Source: Bacteroidota bacterium (GTDB lineage Bacteria > Bacteroidota > Bacteroidia > Chitinophagales > Chitinophagaceae). Taken from it: a stretch of DNA of 38,912 nucleotides. Shown here in pieces: positions 25,329 through 33,634 of this stretch. The notes under the pieces are model-generated. The model ran no database searches and was not told the DNA's origin. It saw nothing but the letters and a program-made list of their open reading frames with translations. The first letter of the stretch is position 1, and each line of letters starts with the position of its first letter. The position numbers were made by a program, and so were the translations under genes. The DNA lies in assembly GCA_947460175.1 (NCBI GenBank), contig CANHGW010000027.1, positions 1-38,912 of the forward strand. Reading direction: 5' to 3'.

Positions 25329-26324
25329 TTGGCAAATAAGATAACAATACTAGGAAATGGAAGTTGGAGTTCGGCTCTTGCTAAAATACTCACTGATAAT
25401 GGACATCGTATCAATTGGTGGATGCGAAGTGAAGAAGCAATCAAACAGTTGAAAACAAGTGGGCACAATCCTCATTATCTTAAAATTGTCAAATACGATA
25501 TTGGCTTGATAGAATTGTACAGTGATATTCATCAAGCAATCGCTCATGGTGATATTTTACTGATTGGAATCCCTTCCGCATTTATACAAGATGTCTTTCA
25601 GCAATTAGCCCACGATGAACTCCAAGGAAAAATAATTCTTTCGGCAATTAAAGGGATCCTTCCTGTAAAATCTATTCTACTCAATGAATATCTTTCAGAG
25701 TCATTTGGGTTGGATATGAATCAGTATTGTTGTATTAGTGGTCCATGCCATGCCGAAGAAGTAGCAGCCGACAAATTATCCTATCTTACGTTTGCATCGA
25801 GCAATGAGCAATTAGCAACAGAAATGGCTGCTATGTTTTACAATGAAAATTTAAAAACAGTCGTAAGCACCGATGTGTATGGTGTACAATATGCAGCCGT
25901 ATTAAAAAACATCTATGCATTGGGAGCCGGTATAGCACATGGACTTGATTATGGTGATAATTTTTTAAGTGTATACATTACCAATTGCTTTGCTGAGTTG
26001 CAACAATTTATGGATGTCATTAGTACACAAGCAAAACATCATTACAATACGAGTGCATACTTGGGCGACTTATTAGTTACTTGCTATTCATTGCATAGTC
26101 GAAACAGAACTTTTGGCAACTTTATAGGCAAAGGCTACTCTGTGAATGCAGCCAAACTCGAATTGAACATGGTAGCCGAAGGCTATTATGCATCAAAAGG
26201 TATTTATGAAATTGGTAAAAAATATCAATATGTATTACCAATTGCTACAGCTATATATGACATATTATGGCATCAACAATCAGCAAAAGTAGAATTTGAA
26301 AAGATAGAAGAGATATTCAATTAG
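25329..26324 (+). CDS. gpsA: NAD(P)H-dependent glycerol-3-phosphate dehydrogenase
   Basis: Makes sn-glycerol 3-phosphate from dihydroxyacetone phosphate for phospholipid synthesis. The Rossmann motif G-N-G-S-W-S-S-A lies near the start. G-P-C-H-A-E-E-V-A, the catalytic-Lys region A-A-V-L-K-N-I-Y-A-L, and S-R-N-R-T-F-G all match GpsA. No ATG exists at the start. TTG 25329 (giving M-A-N-K-I-T-I-L-G-N-G) fits the family length; a longer frame from TTG 25296 would add 11 unconserved residues. It lies 66 nt downstream of the DUF4349 gene, so it is perhaps co-transcribed. Identification is secure; the start codon is inferred. Confidence 0.93.
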   Translation: MANKITILGNGSWSSALAKILTDNGHRINWWMRSEEAIKQLKTSGHNPHYLKIVKYDIGLIELYSDIHQAIAHGDILLIGIPSAFIQDVFQQLAHDELQGKIILSAIKGILPVKSILLNEYLSESFGLDMNQYCCISGPCHAEEVAADKLSYLTFASSNEQLATEMAAMFYNENLKTVVSTDVYGVQYAAVLKNIYALGAGIAHGLDYGDNFLSVYITNCFAELQQFMDVISTQAKHHYNTSAYLGDLLVTCYSLHSRNRTFGNFIGKGYSVNAAKLELNMVAEGYYASKGIYEIGKKYQYVLPIATAIYDILWHQQSAKVEFEKIEEIFN

Positions 26325-26367
26325 TTTTAAAAAACTGAATCACTCGATATATAGTCTCATTATTCAA

Positions 26368-26740
26368 CCTCAGCGCTTTTTGTGGCAAAGCTTTTGCGCT
26401 CTCTTCGTTAACCATCTTCATACCCTGCTTTATAAAACCTCAGGGCTCTCTGCATTAAAACTCTCCGCGTTCTCTACGGTAAAAAAACTCCACGTTCTTT
26501 GCGGTTAAAGTCTTTGTGTTCTTTGAAGTTAAAATCTCAGCGCTCATTTTGGTTAAAAAACTCTGTACTCTCTGCGAATATATCTCTGTGCTCTTTGCGG
26601 TTAAAAACTCCACGTTCTTTGCGGTAAAATCTCTGTGCTCTTTGCGGTTAAAAACTCTGAACTCTCTGCGGTAAAAATATCTTAATGTTCTCTGCGGTTA
26701 AAACATCTTAATGTTCTCTGTGGTTAAATTCCTCTGCGTT
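26368..26740 (+). repeat. Array of about 16 degenerate 22-27 bp repeats, consensus CTCTGTGTTCTCTGCGGTTAAAA
   Basis: The 490-bp gap 26325-26814 contains contiguous imperfect units such as ctctgtgctctttgcggttaaa, ctccacgttctttgcggtta and tcttaatgttctctgcggtt. There are no unique spacers between units, so this is not CRISPR. The units are most alike at 26580-26730 and decay toward the 5' side. All point the same way as the glutathione peroxidase gene downstream. Two more units lie in the atpE-atpF gap. Confidence 0.85.
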
Positions 26741-26765
26741 CAATATCAAATTCATAATCTCTATA

Positions 26766-26794
26766 TTGTCATCACTCATTTAAAGCTACATTTG
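26766..26794 (+). promoter_or_regulatory. Complete promoter for the glutathione peroxidase gene
   Basis: TTG (26766-26768), an 18-nt spacer, and TACATTTG (26787-26794) match the Bacteroidota -33/-7 pattern. The leader to ATG 26815 is about 15 nt. The promoter begins 25 bp after the repeat array ends. Confidence 0.75.
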
Positions 26795-26814
26795 CATACT
26801 AAACAATCTAAATC

Positions 26815-27354
26815 ATGACTCGTCTAATTTTTATCCTTATGTTTTCATTCCTTTTTTCTCCAAAAGCACTCGATGCTCAAACAAAATCCATTTATGATTT
26901 CAAAGTAGAGTCTTTGGATGGTGGTACTATTGATTTTGCTAAGTATAAAGGCAAAAAAATATTAATTGTCAATACCGCGTCTAAGTGTGGATATACACCT
27001 CAGTATGAAGGGCTCGAAAAACTAAGTAAACAATACAAAGACAAATTGGTGATTGTAGGTTTTCCTGCCAATAATTTTCTTTTTCAGGAGCCTGGCGAAA
27101 ACGCAGAGATCAAAAGTTTTTGTCAAAAAAATTATGGTGTCACATTCCCAATGGCATCTAAGATTTCTGTAAAAGGTAAAAACATGGCTCCTATCTATGT
27201 ATGGCTTACACAAAAGAAATACAACAACTTCAGTGACAATTCTGTAAAATGGAATTTTCAAAAATATTTAATTGATGAAAAAGGAAATTTGATAGATGTG
27301 TTTCAACCAGGTGTTGAACCTATGAGTGATGAAATAACTTCAAAATTGAAGTAG
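26815..27354 (+). CDS. Exported glutathione peroxidase-family thiol peroxidase
   Basis: Reduces hydroperoxides with a thiol cofactor. A signal peptide (about 1-22, ending L-D-A-Q) directs it to the periplasm. Peroxidatic Cys58 lies in N-T-A-S-K-C-G-Y-T-P-Q; Trp146-Asn147 in K-W-N-F-Q-K-Y complete part of the catalytic tetrad. In the F-P-C-N-Q-F-G motif this protein has F-P-A-N-N-F: the usual Cys is Ala85 and the catalytic Gln is Asn87. Cys103 (S-F-C-Q-K-N-Y) aligns with the resolving Cys of thioredoxin-dependent members, so thioredoxin rather than glutathione is the likely reductant. Single gene with its own promoter. Confidence 0.92.
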   Translation: MTRLIFILMFSFLFSPKALDAQTKSIYDFKVESLDGGTIDFAKYKGKKILIVNTASKCGYTPQYEGLEKLSKQYKDKLVIVGFPANNFLFQEPGENAEIKSFCQKNYGVTFPMASKISVKGKNMAPIYVWLTQKKYNNFSDNSVKWNFQKYLIDEKGNLIDVFQPGVEPMSDEITSKLK

Positions 27355-27395
27355 TTTTTGTCTTACAATCAAGATAATTCTCAATTTCTACATTC

Positions 27396-27403
27396 TATCT
27401 TTG
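27396..27403 (+). promoter_or_regulatory. -7 promoter box for mqnC
   Basis: TATCTTTG ends 4 nt before the mqnC ATG (27408), so transcription should begin at or within a base or two of the start codon. Confidence 0.65.
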
Positions 27404-27407
27404 TACT

Positions 27408-28532
27408 ATGAATTTACAAGATTTGTATAAAAAAGCGTTTGCATTTGAATTTCTCTCAGTAGAAGAAGGAATGTTTTTATTCCATCATGCACCCTTAGCT
27501 GAACTAATGCATATTGCAAATGAATTGCGAAAGGTACAAGTTCCTCATGGTAAAGTTACTTGGCAAATAGATCGGAATGTAAATACCACCAATGTATGTA
27601 TAGCCAATTGCAAATTTTGCAATTTTTATCGCGTACCTGGTCATCCAGAAGCTTATATTACAGATATAACTACTTACAAACAAAAGATAGAAGAAACAAT
27701 CCGATGGGGTGGTGATCAATTATTGCTTCAAGGCGGTCATCATCCTGATTTAGGATTAAGTTTTTATACCGATTTATTCAAAGAATTAAAATCTCTTTAT
27801 CCGTCTATCAAGTTACATACGCTTGGACCACCAGAGGTTGCACACATTGCCAAACTGGAAAAAAAATCTCATACCGAAGTTTTACAAGCATTGAAAGATG
27901 CAGGGATGGATAGCCTTCCAGGTGCAGGTGCTGAAATACTCAATGATCGAGTACGTCGTCTTATTTCGAAAGGAAAATGTGGTGCTCAAGAATGGTTGGA
28001 TATCATGCGCGCCTGTCATCAGTTGGATATTACCACCTCAGGCACTATGATGTTTGGCCATGTAGAAACGATCGAAGAGCGATTTCAACACTTGGTTGAC
28101 ATACGTCAAGTACAAAGCGAAAAACCTGCTCACGCGAATGGATTTTTAGCTTTCATTCCTTGGACTTTTCAAGATGTAGATACTTTATTGGCTCGTATTC
28201 GTAGAGCTAAAAATGATACAACCAGTGAAGAATATATTCGCATGATTGCATTGAGTAGAATCATGTTACCAAATATAAAAAACATACAAGCATCATGGCT
28301 TACAGTAGGGAAAGAAGTAGCACAAATTTGTTTATATGCAGGTGCCAACGACTTTGGTAGTATCATGCTTGAAGAGAATGTTGTAAGTGCTGCTGGAGCT
28401 CCGCATCGATTCACATTTAAAAGCATTCAAGATGCTATTCAACAAGCAGGATTCGAACCACAACTAAGAACTCAGAAATATGATTTTAGAGAACTGCCCG
28501 CTATGATTGAAGAGCAAGTCATTGATTATTAG
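27408..28532 (+). CDS. mqnC: Cyclic dehypoxanthinyl futalosine synthase
   Basis: Radical SAM enzyme of the futalosine route to menaquinone; it cyclises dehypoxanthinyl futalosine. The [4Fe-4S] ligands are Cys64, Cys68 and Cys71 in C-I-A-N-C-K-F-C. MqnC-type motifs follow: F-Y-R-V-P-G-H-P-E-A-Y, L-L-Q-G-G-H-H-P-D-L, G-A-G-A-E-I-L-N-D-R-V-R and F-I-P-W-T-F-Q. These separate it from the related MqnE. Length 374 is normal. No other mqn gene is in the window. The mRNA is apparently leaderless, from a TATCTTTG box 4 nt upstream. Confidence 0.95.
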   Translation: MNLQDLYKKAFAFEFLSVEEGMFLFHHAPLAELMHIANELRKVQVPHGKVTWQIDRNVNTTNVCIANCKFCNFYRVPGHPEAYITDITTYKQKIEETIRWGGDQLLLQGGHHPDLGLSFYTDLFKELKSLYPSIKLHTLGPPEVAHIAKLEKKSHTEVLQALKDAGMDSLPGAGAEILNDRVRRLISKGKCGAQEWLDIMRACHQLDITTSGTMMFGHVETIEERFQHLVDIRQVQSEKPAHANGFLAFIPWTFQDVDTLLARIRRAKNDTTSEEYIRMIALSRIMLPNIKNIQASWLTVGKEVAQICLYAGANDFGSIMLEENVVSAAGAPHRFTFKSIQDAIQQAGFEPQLRTQKYDFRELPAMIEEQVIDY

Positions 28533-28659
28533 ACATGAGACACTAGAGGTGAGATTTGAGATGCTAGATGTACATAATTATAGACTTAAGTTAGCTTAGA
28601 TGGAACATACAAGATTTCCTTTTAGCTACTTTAAAATCTAGGGATTAGAGCTCCGAATT

Positions 28660-30825
28660 TTATTCCTCTGTACCACCTCCACTCATTCGATAAGCTTTTA
28701 AGAAAGTCGCCCCTAGATTTTTGTAAGGAGGTACATAGTCATCAAACAATTGTTTCATTTCACCACTCGAAAATTGCTTCGATAGCTGTGTCCACATTTC
28801 TACCCAATCAATATCTTTTCCAGCAAGAAGTCTATCATTAAAGGCACGAATGATTGGTCCATTTATTTTTCCTACACCTATTTGTTTTGTTGACACAATA
28901 TGCGCATCTTCTGATTGACTTAAGACCGTTGATAGATTTTGGTATGCACCACAAGCTCCTAAAATTACAACCTTGTGTCGGTAATTGATATGCTCTAGAG
29001 TCGTAGGTAAATGATAGCTATGGCCTCGATGTATAATAATAGAAGGATGAATATTCATCGAATCCAAATAGGATTGCAATGCATTTTGAGCCATTTCATC
29101 ATCTGGCTCATCAAGAGGTTTGTTGGCATATATTTCAACAGGTTTGCCTTTTATAGAAGTTATTTTTACCCAATAGGCTTCACGAGATACCTTCCAATCT
29201 GGTGCACCAAATCCATTTACATAACTGTTGAATACACCTTTCCCATCTTTATCCCCATAGAAAAACACTTGTTGTACAACTGTCCCGCTATCGTCTTTTA
29301 AGCTATTGTATGGCATAACCGTAATAGGTGGTATTCCTAACTTTGCTGACATTGAATCATTAGAATAGGTCAACATTGTATAAAGAATGTCGTAGATTTT
29401 AAATCCTTTTTTATTCATAGCCAATGAATCTTCATCTCTGTTGATTCGTATTTGCTCAGTAATATTTTTCATTAAAGAGGTATCACTTATACTTCCAAAT
29501 GAATTAGCTACGTCTGTTGCTCCTTCAAGATCTCCTTCTAATGTTTTATCTAGTCCTGTTACAAAGTCTTTCATCAAACTATTTTTCTCTTCTGGTTTCA
29601 TGGTTTCCAAAAAACCAGAAAGCGTATTGTAATTAGCACAAAGTCTTATAAACGTTCTGAATTTATCCTTCCCAATAGAATCCAAAAACTGACTTCCAGA
29701 CTTTGGTTTCATACGAGTCATTAATCGGTTGTAACACCCTAAAAAACTACTCGTATATAAATCATCATTACCATATACAATGATATAGTACAATTCAATT
29801 GGATTCAGCTTTTCTATAATTTTAAATCGAACGGCTTCACCTGCATCATGCAATTCATTAAGGGTAGATACATAGCGCGATGCTTCATGTGTCAATTCTC
29901 TATCATAAATTTTACGCAAGTCTGTCGTAAAATACTCTTGACGCATTTCAATCATTTTCTTGAAATATGCCTCGTCATTCGACGTAATTTTATTGACTTC
30001 GCTCACCGAGATTTTCCCCTTGTATATTTCATCAATGAAAAAAATTCCTTTAAGGGGTGTCATACAACTATCTGCAATTTTTACGATTGTTTGTACATAT
30101 GCATCTTTACTTCTGCGCACAATATCTCGTTCAACTGCTGTTGATGTTGCAAAATTGAGTATGATTTTTGGATTCTTGGGGGCTGTTTTGGCTACAATAA
30201 CATCCGCTGCTACTTCATTTTGAAGGTTTCGAATTTTTTTAATTAGTACTTCCGGATACTTATCGGCCATTCCTTCCATTAATGCGTTCATCGCATCTTT
30301 GTCGGTATTAAATAAAGTAGACACTGCATACAATGGCTTACTGATATTTTCACGGATGTATGGTACAAGATTATTGTTATGATATCCTCTGACAACCTGT
30401 AGCGTATTCTCCGACATTGTACTATAATAATTTACATCTACAAAGCCATCGTTCATATCGGTATTAAACAACTTAAGGTTTTCAATCACTCTTCCCAAGT
30501 ATTTACGTTTCACCATATCGTCTTTCTCGTTGTTTTCGATATAGGCCACCGTTTTATTTACTTTCGAGAAAATGGCATTTGAGATAATTGTCGTTTTATC
30601 TAAATCACCATCCATATCAATCAATTTATCAATCACCCCATCAGATGCGTCAGCCTTTTTTTGTTCTCGTTCTATCATCAATAAAAGTTGCATTCTACCG
30701 CTCGTAACTAAACTTTTTTTCAAGATAGTATCTGCCAATATTTCGGTATTACTTGCAGGATTCGTTTGGGCGAATGTTACCACAGAGCACATAATTACAA
30801 TTAACAGTAAATAAAAATTCTTCAT
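28660..30825 (-). CDS. Large secreted protein with a clan CD (caspase/gingipain-like) His-Cys C-terminal domain
   Basis: I do not recognise a named family. A signal peptide spans about 1-19 (V-V-T-F-A-Q). Residues about 30-560 are mostly helical and charged, without known motifs. Residues about 590-690 look like the core of a clan CD cysteine peptidase. The hydrophobic strand I-I-I leads to H-R-G-H-S-Y-H (His599/602/605). Some 20 residues later a second strand, V-V-I-L, leads to G-A-C-G-A-Y-Q with Cys625. Then come H-I-V-S-T-K-Q-I-G-V-G and D-W-V-E-M-W. The order strand-His, strand-Cys with short spacing is that of caspases, CHAT and gingipains. No T9SS tail is present, so it is probably periplasmic. 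Promoter TTG-N17-TACATTTA at 30845-30872. Activity is a hypothesis. Confidence 0.7.
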   Translation of the reverse strand: MKNFYLLLIVIMCSVVTFAQTNPASNTEILADTILKKSLVTSGRMQLLLMIEREQKKADASDGVIDKLIDMDGDLDKTTIISNAIFSKVNKTVAYIENNEKDDMVKRKYLGRVIENLKLFNTDMNDGFVDVNYYSTMSENTLQVVRGYHNNNLVPYIRENISKPLYAVSTLFNTDKDAMNALMEGMADKYPEVLIKKIRNLQNEVAADVIVAKTAPKNPKIILNFATSTAVERDIVRRSKDAYVQTIVKIADSCMTPLKGIFFIDEIYKGKISVSEVNKITSNDEAYFKKMIEMRQEYFTTDLRKIYDRELTHEASRYVSTLNELHDAGEAVRFKIIEKLNPIELYYIIVYGNDDLYTSSFLGCYNRLMTRMKPKSGSQFLDSIGKDKFRTFIRLCANYNTLSGFLETMKPEEKNSLMKDFVTGLDKTLEGDLEGATDVANSFGSISDTSLMKNITEQIRINRDEDSLAMNKKGFKIYDILYTMLTYSNDSMSAKLGIPPITVMPYNSLKDDSGTVVQQVFFYGDKDGKGVFNSYVNGFGAPDWKVSREAYWVKITSIKGKPVEIYANKPLDEPDDEMAQNALQSYLDSMNIHPSIIIHRGHSYHLPTTLEHINYRHKVVILGACGAYQNLSTVLSQSEDAHIVSTKQIGVGKINGPIIRAFNDRLLAGKDIDWVEMWTQLSKQFSSGEMKQLFDDYVPPYKNLGATFLKAYRMSGGGTEE

Positions 30826-30844
30826 TCAATCCAGTTTGTGATGG

Positions 30845-30872
30845 TAAATGTACACATTATTAAAAAACTCAA
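30845..30872 (-). promoter_or_regulatory. Promoter for the clan CD-like gene
   Basis: On the minus strand TTG (30870-30872), 17 nt, and TACATTTA (30845-30852), one mismatch from TAnnTTTG. It lies about 20 nt before the ATG. Confidence 0.5.
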
Positions 30873-30957
30873 GTTCATTTTTGTAACTTTTTAGCTATTT
30901 GATAAAGCTGTTTTGGGTATCCCTCTTTCAAAAAAATGAATTATCAAATTGTCGAAT

Positions 30958-30965
30958 TATCTTTG
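30958..30965 (+). promoter_or_regulatory. -7 promoter box for prfA
   Basis: TATCTTTG ends 7 nt before the ATG at 30973 and lies within the longer open frame from 30949. It therefore supports the downstream start and a very short leader. Confidence 0.6.
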
Positions 30966-30972
30966 CACCTCT

Positions 30973-32046
30973 ATGATTGATAAATTGGAGGCCATCAAAG
31001 GCCGTTTTGATAATATTGGTGTTTCATTGACTAATCCCGACGTGGTATCGGATCAGAAACGTTTTTCGCAATTGAGTAAAGAGTATCGTAAGCTTGAAAA
31101 AATAGTTACTGCCTACAAACAATACACAAATTGCATTGATTCTATTGCATTTGCTAAAGAAGTATTGGAAACTGAAAGCGATGAAGAGTTACGCGATATG
31201 GCTAAAGAGGATTTAACCTCGGCAGAAATAAACAAAGAAGCCTTGGAGGAACACATACGTCAACTCCTTATACCAAAAGAACCACAGGATGAAAAAAATG
31301 CTGTAATGGAGATCCGTGCCGGTACAGGTGGTGACGAAGCCAGCATTTTTGCAGGCGACTTGATGCGTATGTACTTGAAATATTGCGAAACAAAAGGATG
31401 GAAAGTGAGTGTGATAGACGAAAGTGAAGGCACTGCAGGTGGATATAAAGAGGTAATACTAGAAGTAGTAGGTGAGGATGTATATGGAACTTTGAAGTAT
31501 GAAAGTGGTGTACATCGTGTACAACGTGTACCAGCTACCGAAGCCAGTGGACGAGTACATACTTCTGCTGCGACTGTAGCTGTGATGCCCGAGGCAGAGG
31601 AAGTTGATTTTGAATTGAAAGAATCGGATCTGAAAATGGAAACTGCTCGTAGTGGTGGTGCTGGAGGTCAGAATGTAAATAAAGTAGAAACAAAAGTAAT
31701 CCTTACACACATCCCTACTGGAACCGTGGTAACCTGCCAAACTGATCGCTCTCAACTCGGTAATCGTATACGTGCTACAGAAATGATGCGTACAAGATTA
31801 TACGAAGCCAAAGTACGTGAACATGAGGATGCAATTGCCAAAAGTAGAAAAACACTCGTAAGTAGTGGTGATCGCTCTGCCAAAATTAGAACCTACAACT
31901 GGCCACAAGGTCGCATTACTGATCATCGTATCAATAAAACAATTTACAATTTGGATTCGTTTGTCAATGGCGATATACAAGATATGATTGATTCACTTCA
32001 ATTTGCAGAAAATGCAGAGAAGATGAAGGCAGGTGAAACGGCGTAG
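30973..32046 (+). CDS. prfA: Peptide chain release factor 1
   Basis: Terminates translation at UAA and UAG. The tripeptide anticodon Pro-Ala-Thr (187-189, in R-V-P-A-T-E) identifies RF1 rather than RF2. The catalytic Gly-Gly-Gln (231-233, in [11 protein letters not shown]) positions water in the peptidyl-transferase centre. Length 357 from ATG 30973 is standard. The frame is open to a TTG at 30949, but a promoter box overlaps that part. Its stop codon abuts the stop of the convergent TfoX-like gene with no base between. The usual methyltransferase partner prmC does not follow. Confidence 0.98.
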   Translation: MIDKLEAIKGRFDNIGVSLTNPDVVSDQKRFSQLSKEYRKLEKIVTAYKQYTNCIDSIAFAKEVLETESDEELRDMAKEDLTSAEINKEALEEHIRQLLIPKEPQDEKNAVMEIRAGTGGDEASIFAGDLMRMYLKYCETKGWKVSVIDESEGTAGGYKEVILEVVGEDVYGTLKYESGVHRVQRVPATEASGRVHTSAATVAVMPEAEEVDFELKESDLKMETARSGGAGGQNVNKVETKVILTHIPTGTVVTCQTDRSQLGNRIRATEMMRTRLYEAKVREHEDAIAKSRKTLVSSGDRSAKIRTYNWPQGRITDHRINKTIYNLDSFVNGDIQDMIDSLQFAENAEKMKAGETA

Positions 32047-32394
32047 TTACTTTTTCTTTTTTGACTTCACAATTCCTTTTTCACCAAATTCAATCCCATA
32101 GTTAAGCCATTTCAATAAGTCTTTGTCATTTTTGTATGCAGGCAATTCAATGAATAAAAAACCTTTCATGGTTTTGCCAGTAAACTGCATTGGATTTACA
32201 TGATTTTCTTCCATAAGTTTTTCATAATGATTGTCCATGACTCGAAGCATCATTTCATCCTTAACTACACCAATGCACATTTTATCGTTTATCATAAAAG
32301 CAATACCTCCAAACATTTTCTTTTCATGAAAATTAATTTCTAGCTCATAGAGTTTTTCTGCGATACGATCTGCTAGGGTTACATTGTATGCCAT
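32047..32394 (-). CDS. TfoX N-terminal domain protein
   Basis: This 115-residue cytoplasmic protein matches the TfoX/Sxy N-terminal domain alone. It has K-K-M-F-G-G-I-A-F-M-I, M-C-I-G-V-V-K-D, M-L-R-V and K-G-F-L-F-I near the end, then a Lys-rich tail. Stand-alone N-terminal domains like this are widespread and are not evidence for competence control, which in Haemophilus needs the full-length protein. It lies 21 nt downstream of anmK on the same strand, so it is probably co-transcribed. It is convergent with prfA, the two stop codons being directly adjacent. Confidence 0.88.
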   Translation of the reverse strand: MAYNVTLADRIAEKLYELEINFHEKKMFGGIAFMINDKMCIGVVKDEMMLRVMDNHYEKLMEENHVNPMQFTGKTMKGFLFIELPAYKNDKDLLKWLNYGIEFGEKGIVKSKKKK

Positions 32395-32415
32395 TATTAA
32401 AAAACTAATTTATTT

Positions 32416-33498
32416 TTAATCTTGTCCCATCCACAAAGCACCGCCCACACTGCTTCGTTTGGCTCCCGTTACCGATTCAAGTACATTGACTTCTTCACGC
32501 CATCGCAGTATCCCTATGAGTGCCATTACCACAGCTTCTTTGTATTGGATTAGATTCATATCAGGTACTATAACTTCTACATCATTCGCTACCAATTTTT
32601 CTTTTAATAATGTGATTAAAAAGGTATTCAATGCGCCGCCACCCGTTACCAACATCTTACAGTTTTTTATTTGATGTGCGTCAACTTCATTCGCTATTTG
32701 AATCGCAATATGTTCGCACATTGTATTCAATTTATCTTGTATCGATATTGGATAATTTTGAATCATTGGATATACAATGTCTATTCCAAACTCATTGGAC
32801 AATGATTTTGGATAGGAATGTTTATAGTAGTCAAGTTCATTTAATTGATTTAATAACTGTTCATTTTTATTACCGCTTTGTGCTTCACGCCCTCCGTCAT
32901 CATACGTTAAATTCAATTCACTTGCCAATAAATTTAAAACCCTATTGGCAGGACAAACATCATACGCAATATGGTCATTCCCTTTCTTGATGGTGATATT
33001 GGAAATGCCTCCTATATTTAAAAAACAATCATATTCGCTCCACAGGTATTTTTCTCCAATCGGTATAATAGGAGCACCTTGCCCTCCCAATGCCACATCC
33101 ATATTTCGCAAATCGCTTACGACAGGTAATTGTGTAATAGCTGCAATAGCTGCTCCATCTCCTAATTGAAATGTCATACCTAGCTTAGGTTCATGAAATA
33201 CTGTATGTCCATGACTTGCTATAAGATGTACTTTGTGTTCGAGTTGATGTGTTTCAACAAATTGCTGTATTGCTTCTCCCATCCATTTGCCAAAGGCTGT
33301 ATGGGCTAGCATCAACTCCTTTCCATTGAACTGTGTAATTTGATGCAACGTTGATTTCCAATTTTCATCAAAGGGAATACAATCTGCTTGATTGATTTGA
33401 AAAGACCATTTGCCTCCTATTTCTTCGAATGTACAATATGCGATATCGAGTCCATCCATCGAACTACCACTCATAGTGCCAATTACATGATATACCAT
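32416..33498 (-). CDS. anmK: Anhydro-N-acetylmuramic acid kinase
   Basis: Phosphorylates 1,6-anhydroMurNAc with ring opening to MurNAc-6-phosphate, in recycling of peptidoglycan fragments. Family motifs: G-T-M-S-G-S-S-M-D-G-L-D at the N-terminus (ATP site), A-S-H-G-H-T-V-F-H, L-G-Q-G-A-P near V-A-L-G-G-Q-G-A-P-I-I-P, F-L-N-I-G-G-I-S-N and V-T-G-G-G-A-L-N. Length 360 is normal. The start is ATG 33498; an apparent earlier TTG start (33504) is part of the -7 box. No murQ is adjacent. The tfoX-like gene follows in the same unit. Confidence 0.95.
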   Translation of the reverse strand: MVYHVIGTMSGSSMDGLDIAYCTFEEIGGKWSFQINQADCIPFDENWKSTLHQITQFNGKELMLAHTAFGKWMGEAIQQFVETHQLEHKVHLIASHGHTVFHEPKLGMTFQLGDGAAIAAITQLPVVSDLRNMDVALGGQGAPIIPIGEKYLWSEYDCFLNIGGISNITIKKGNDHIAYDVCPANRVLNLLASELNLTYDDGGREAQSGNKNEQLLNQLNELDYYKHSYPKSLSNEFGIDIVYPMIQNYPISIQDKLNTMCEHIAIQIANEVDAHQIKNCKMLVTGGGALNTFLITLLKEKLVANDVEVIVPDMNLIQYKEAVVMALIGILRWREEVNVLESVTGAKRSSVGGALWMGQD

Positions 33499-33501
33499 AC
33501 G

Positions 33502-33509
33502 CAAAGATA
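33502..33509 (-). promoter_or_regulatory. -7 promoter box for anmK
   Basis: TATCTTTG on the minus strand ends 3 nt before ATG 33498. With a start point about 4 nt after the box, the mRNA would begin at the A of ATG. Confidence 0.65.
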
Positions 33510-33634
33510 GAAAAAGAAAGACGAAAAAGGAGATGAACGATAAACGGAGCGTCGCAAATTGGATGAAAAATGAGTCTTACTTCGACTGTAAAAAAAAATG
33601 CATGTTTGAGGACTGTAAAATTATTTTTCTACAC

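Noticed and set aside
26368-26740. Possible CRISPR array
   Set aside because: Units are contiguous and imperfect, without unique spacers of constant length, and no cas genes are nearby.
32047-32394. TfoX-like protein as evidence for natural competence
   Set aside because: Only the N-terminal domain is present; such small proteins are common in non-competent bacteria.
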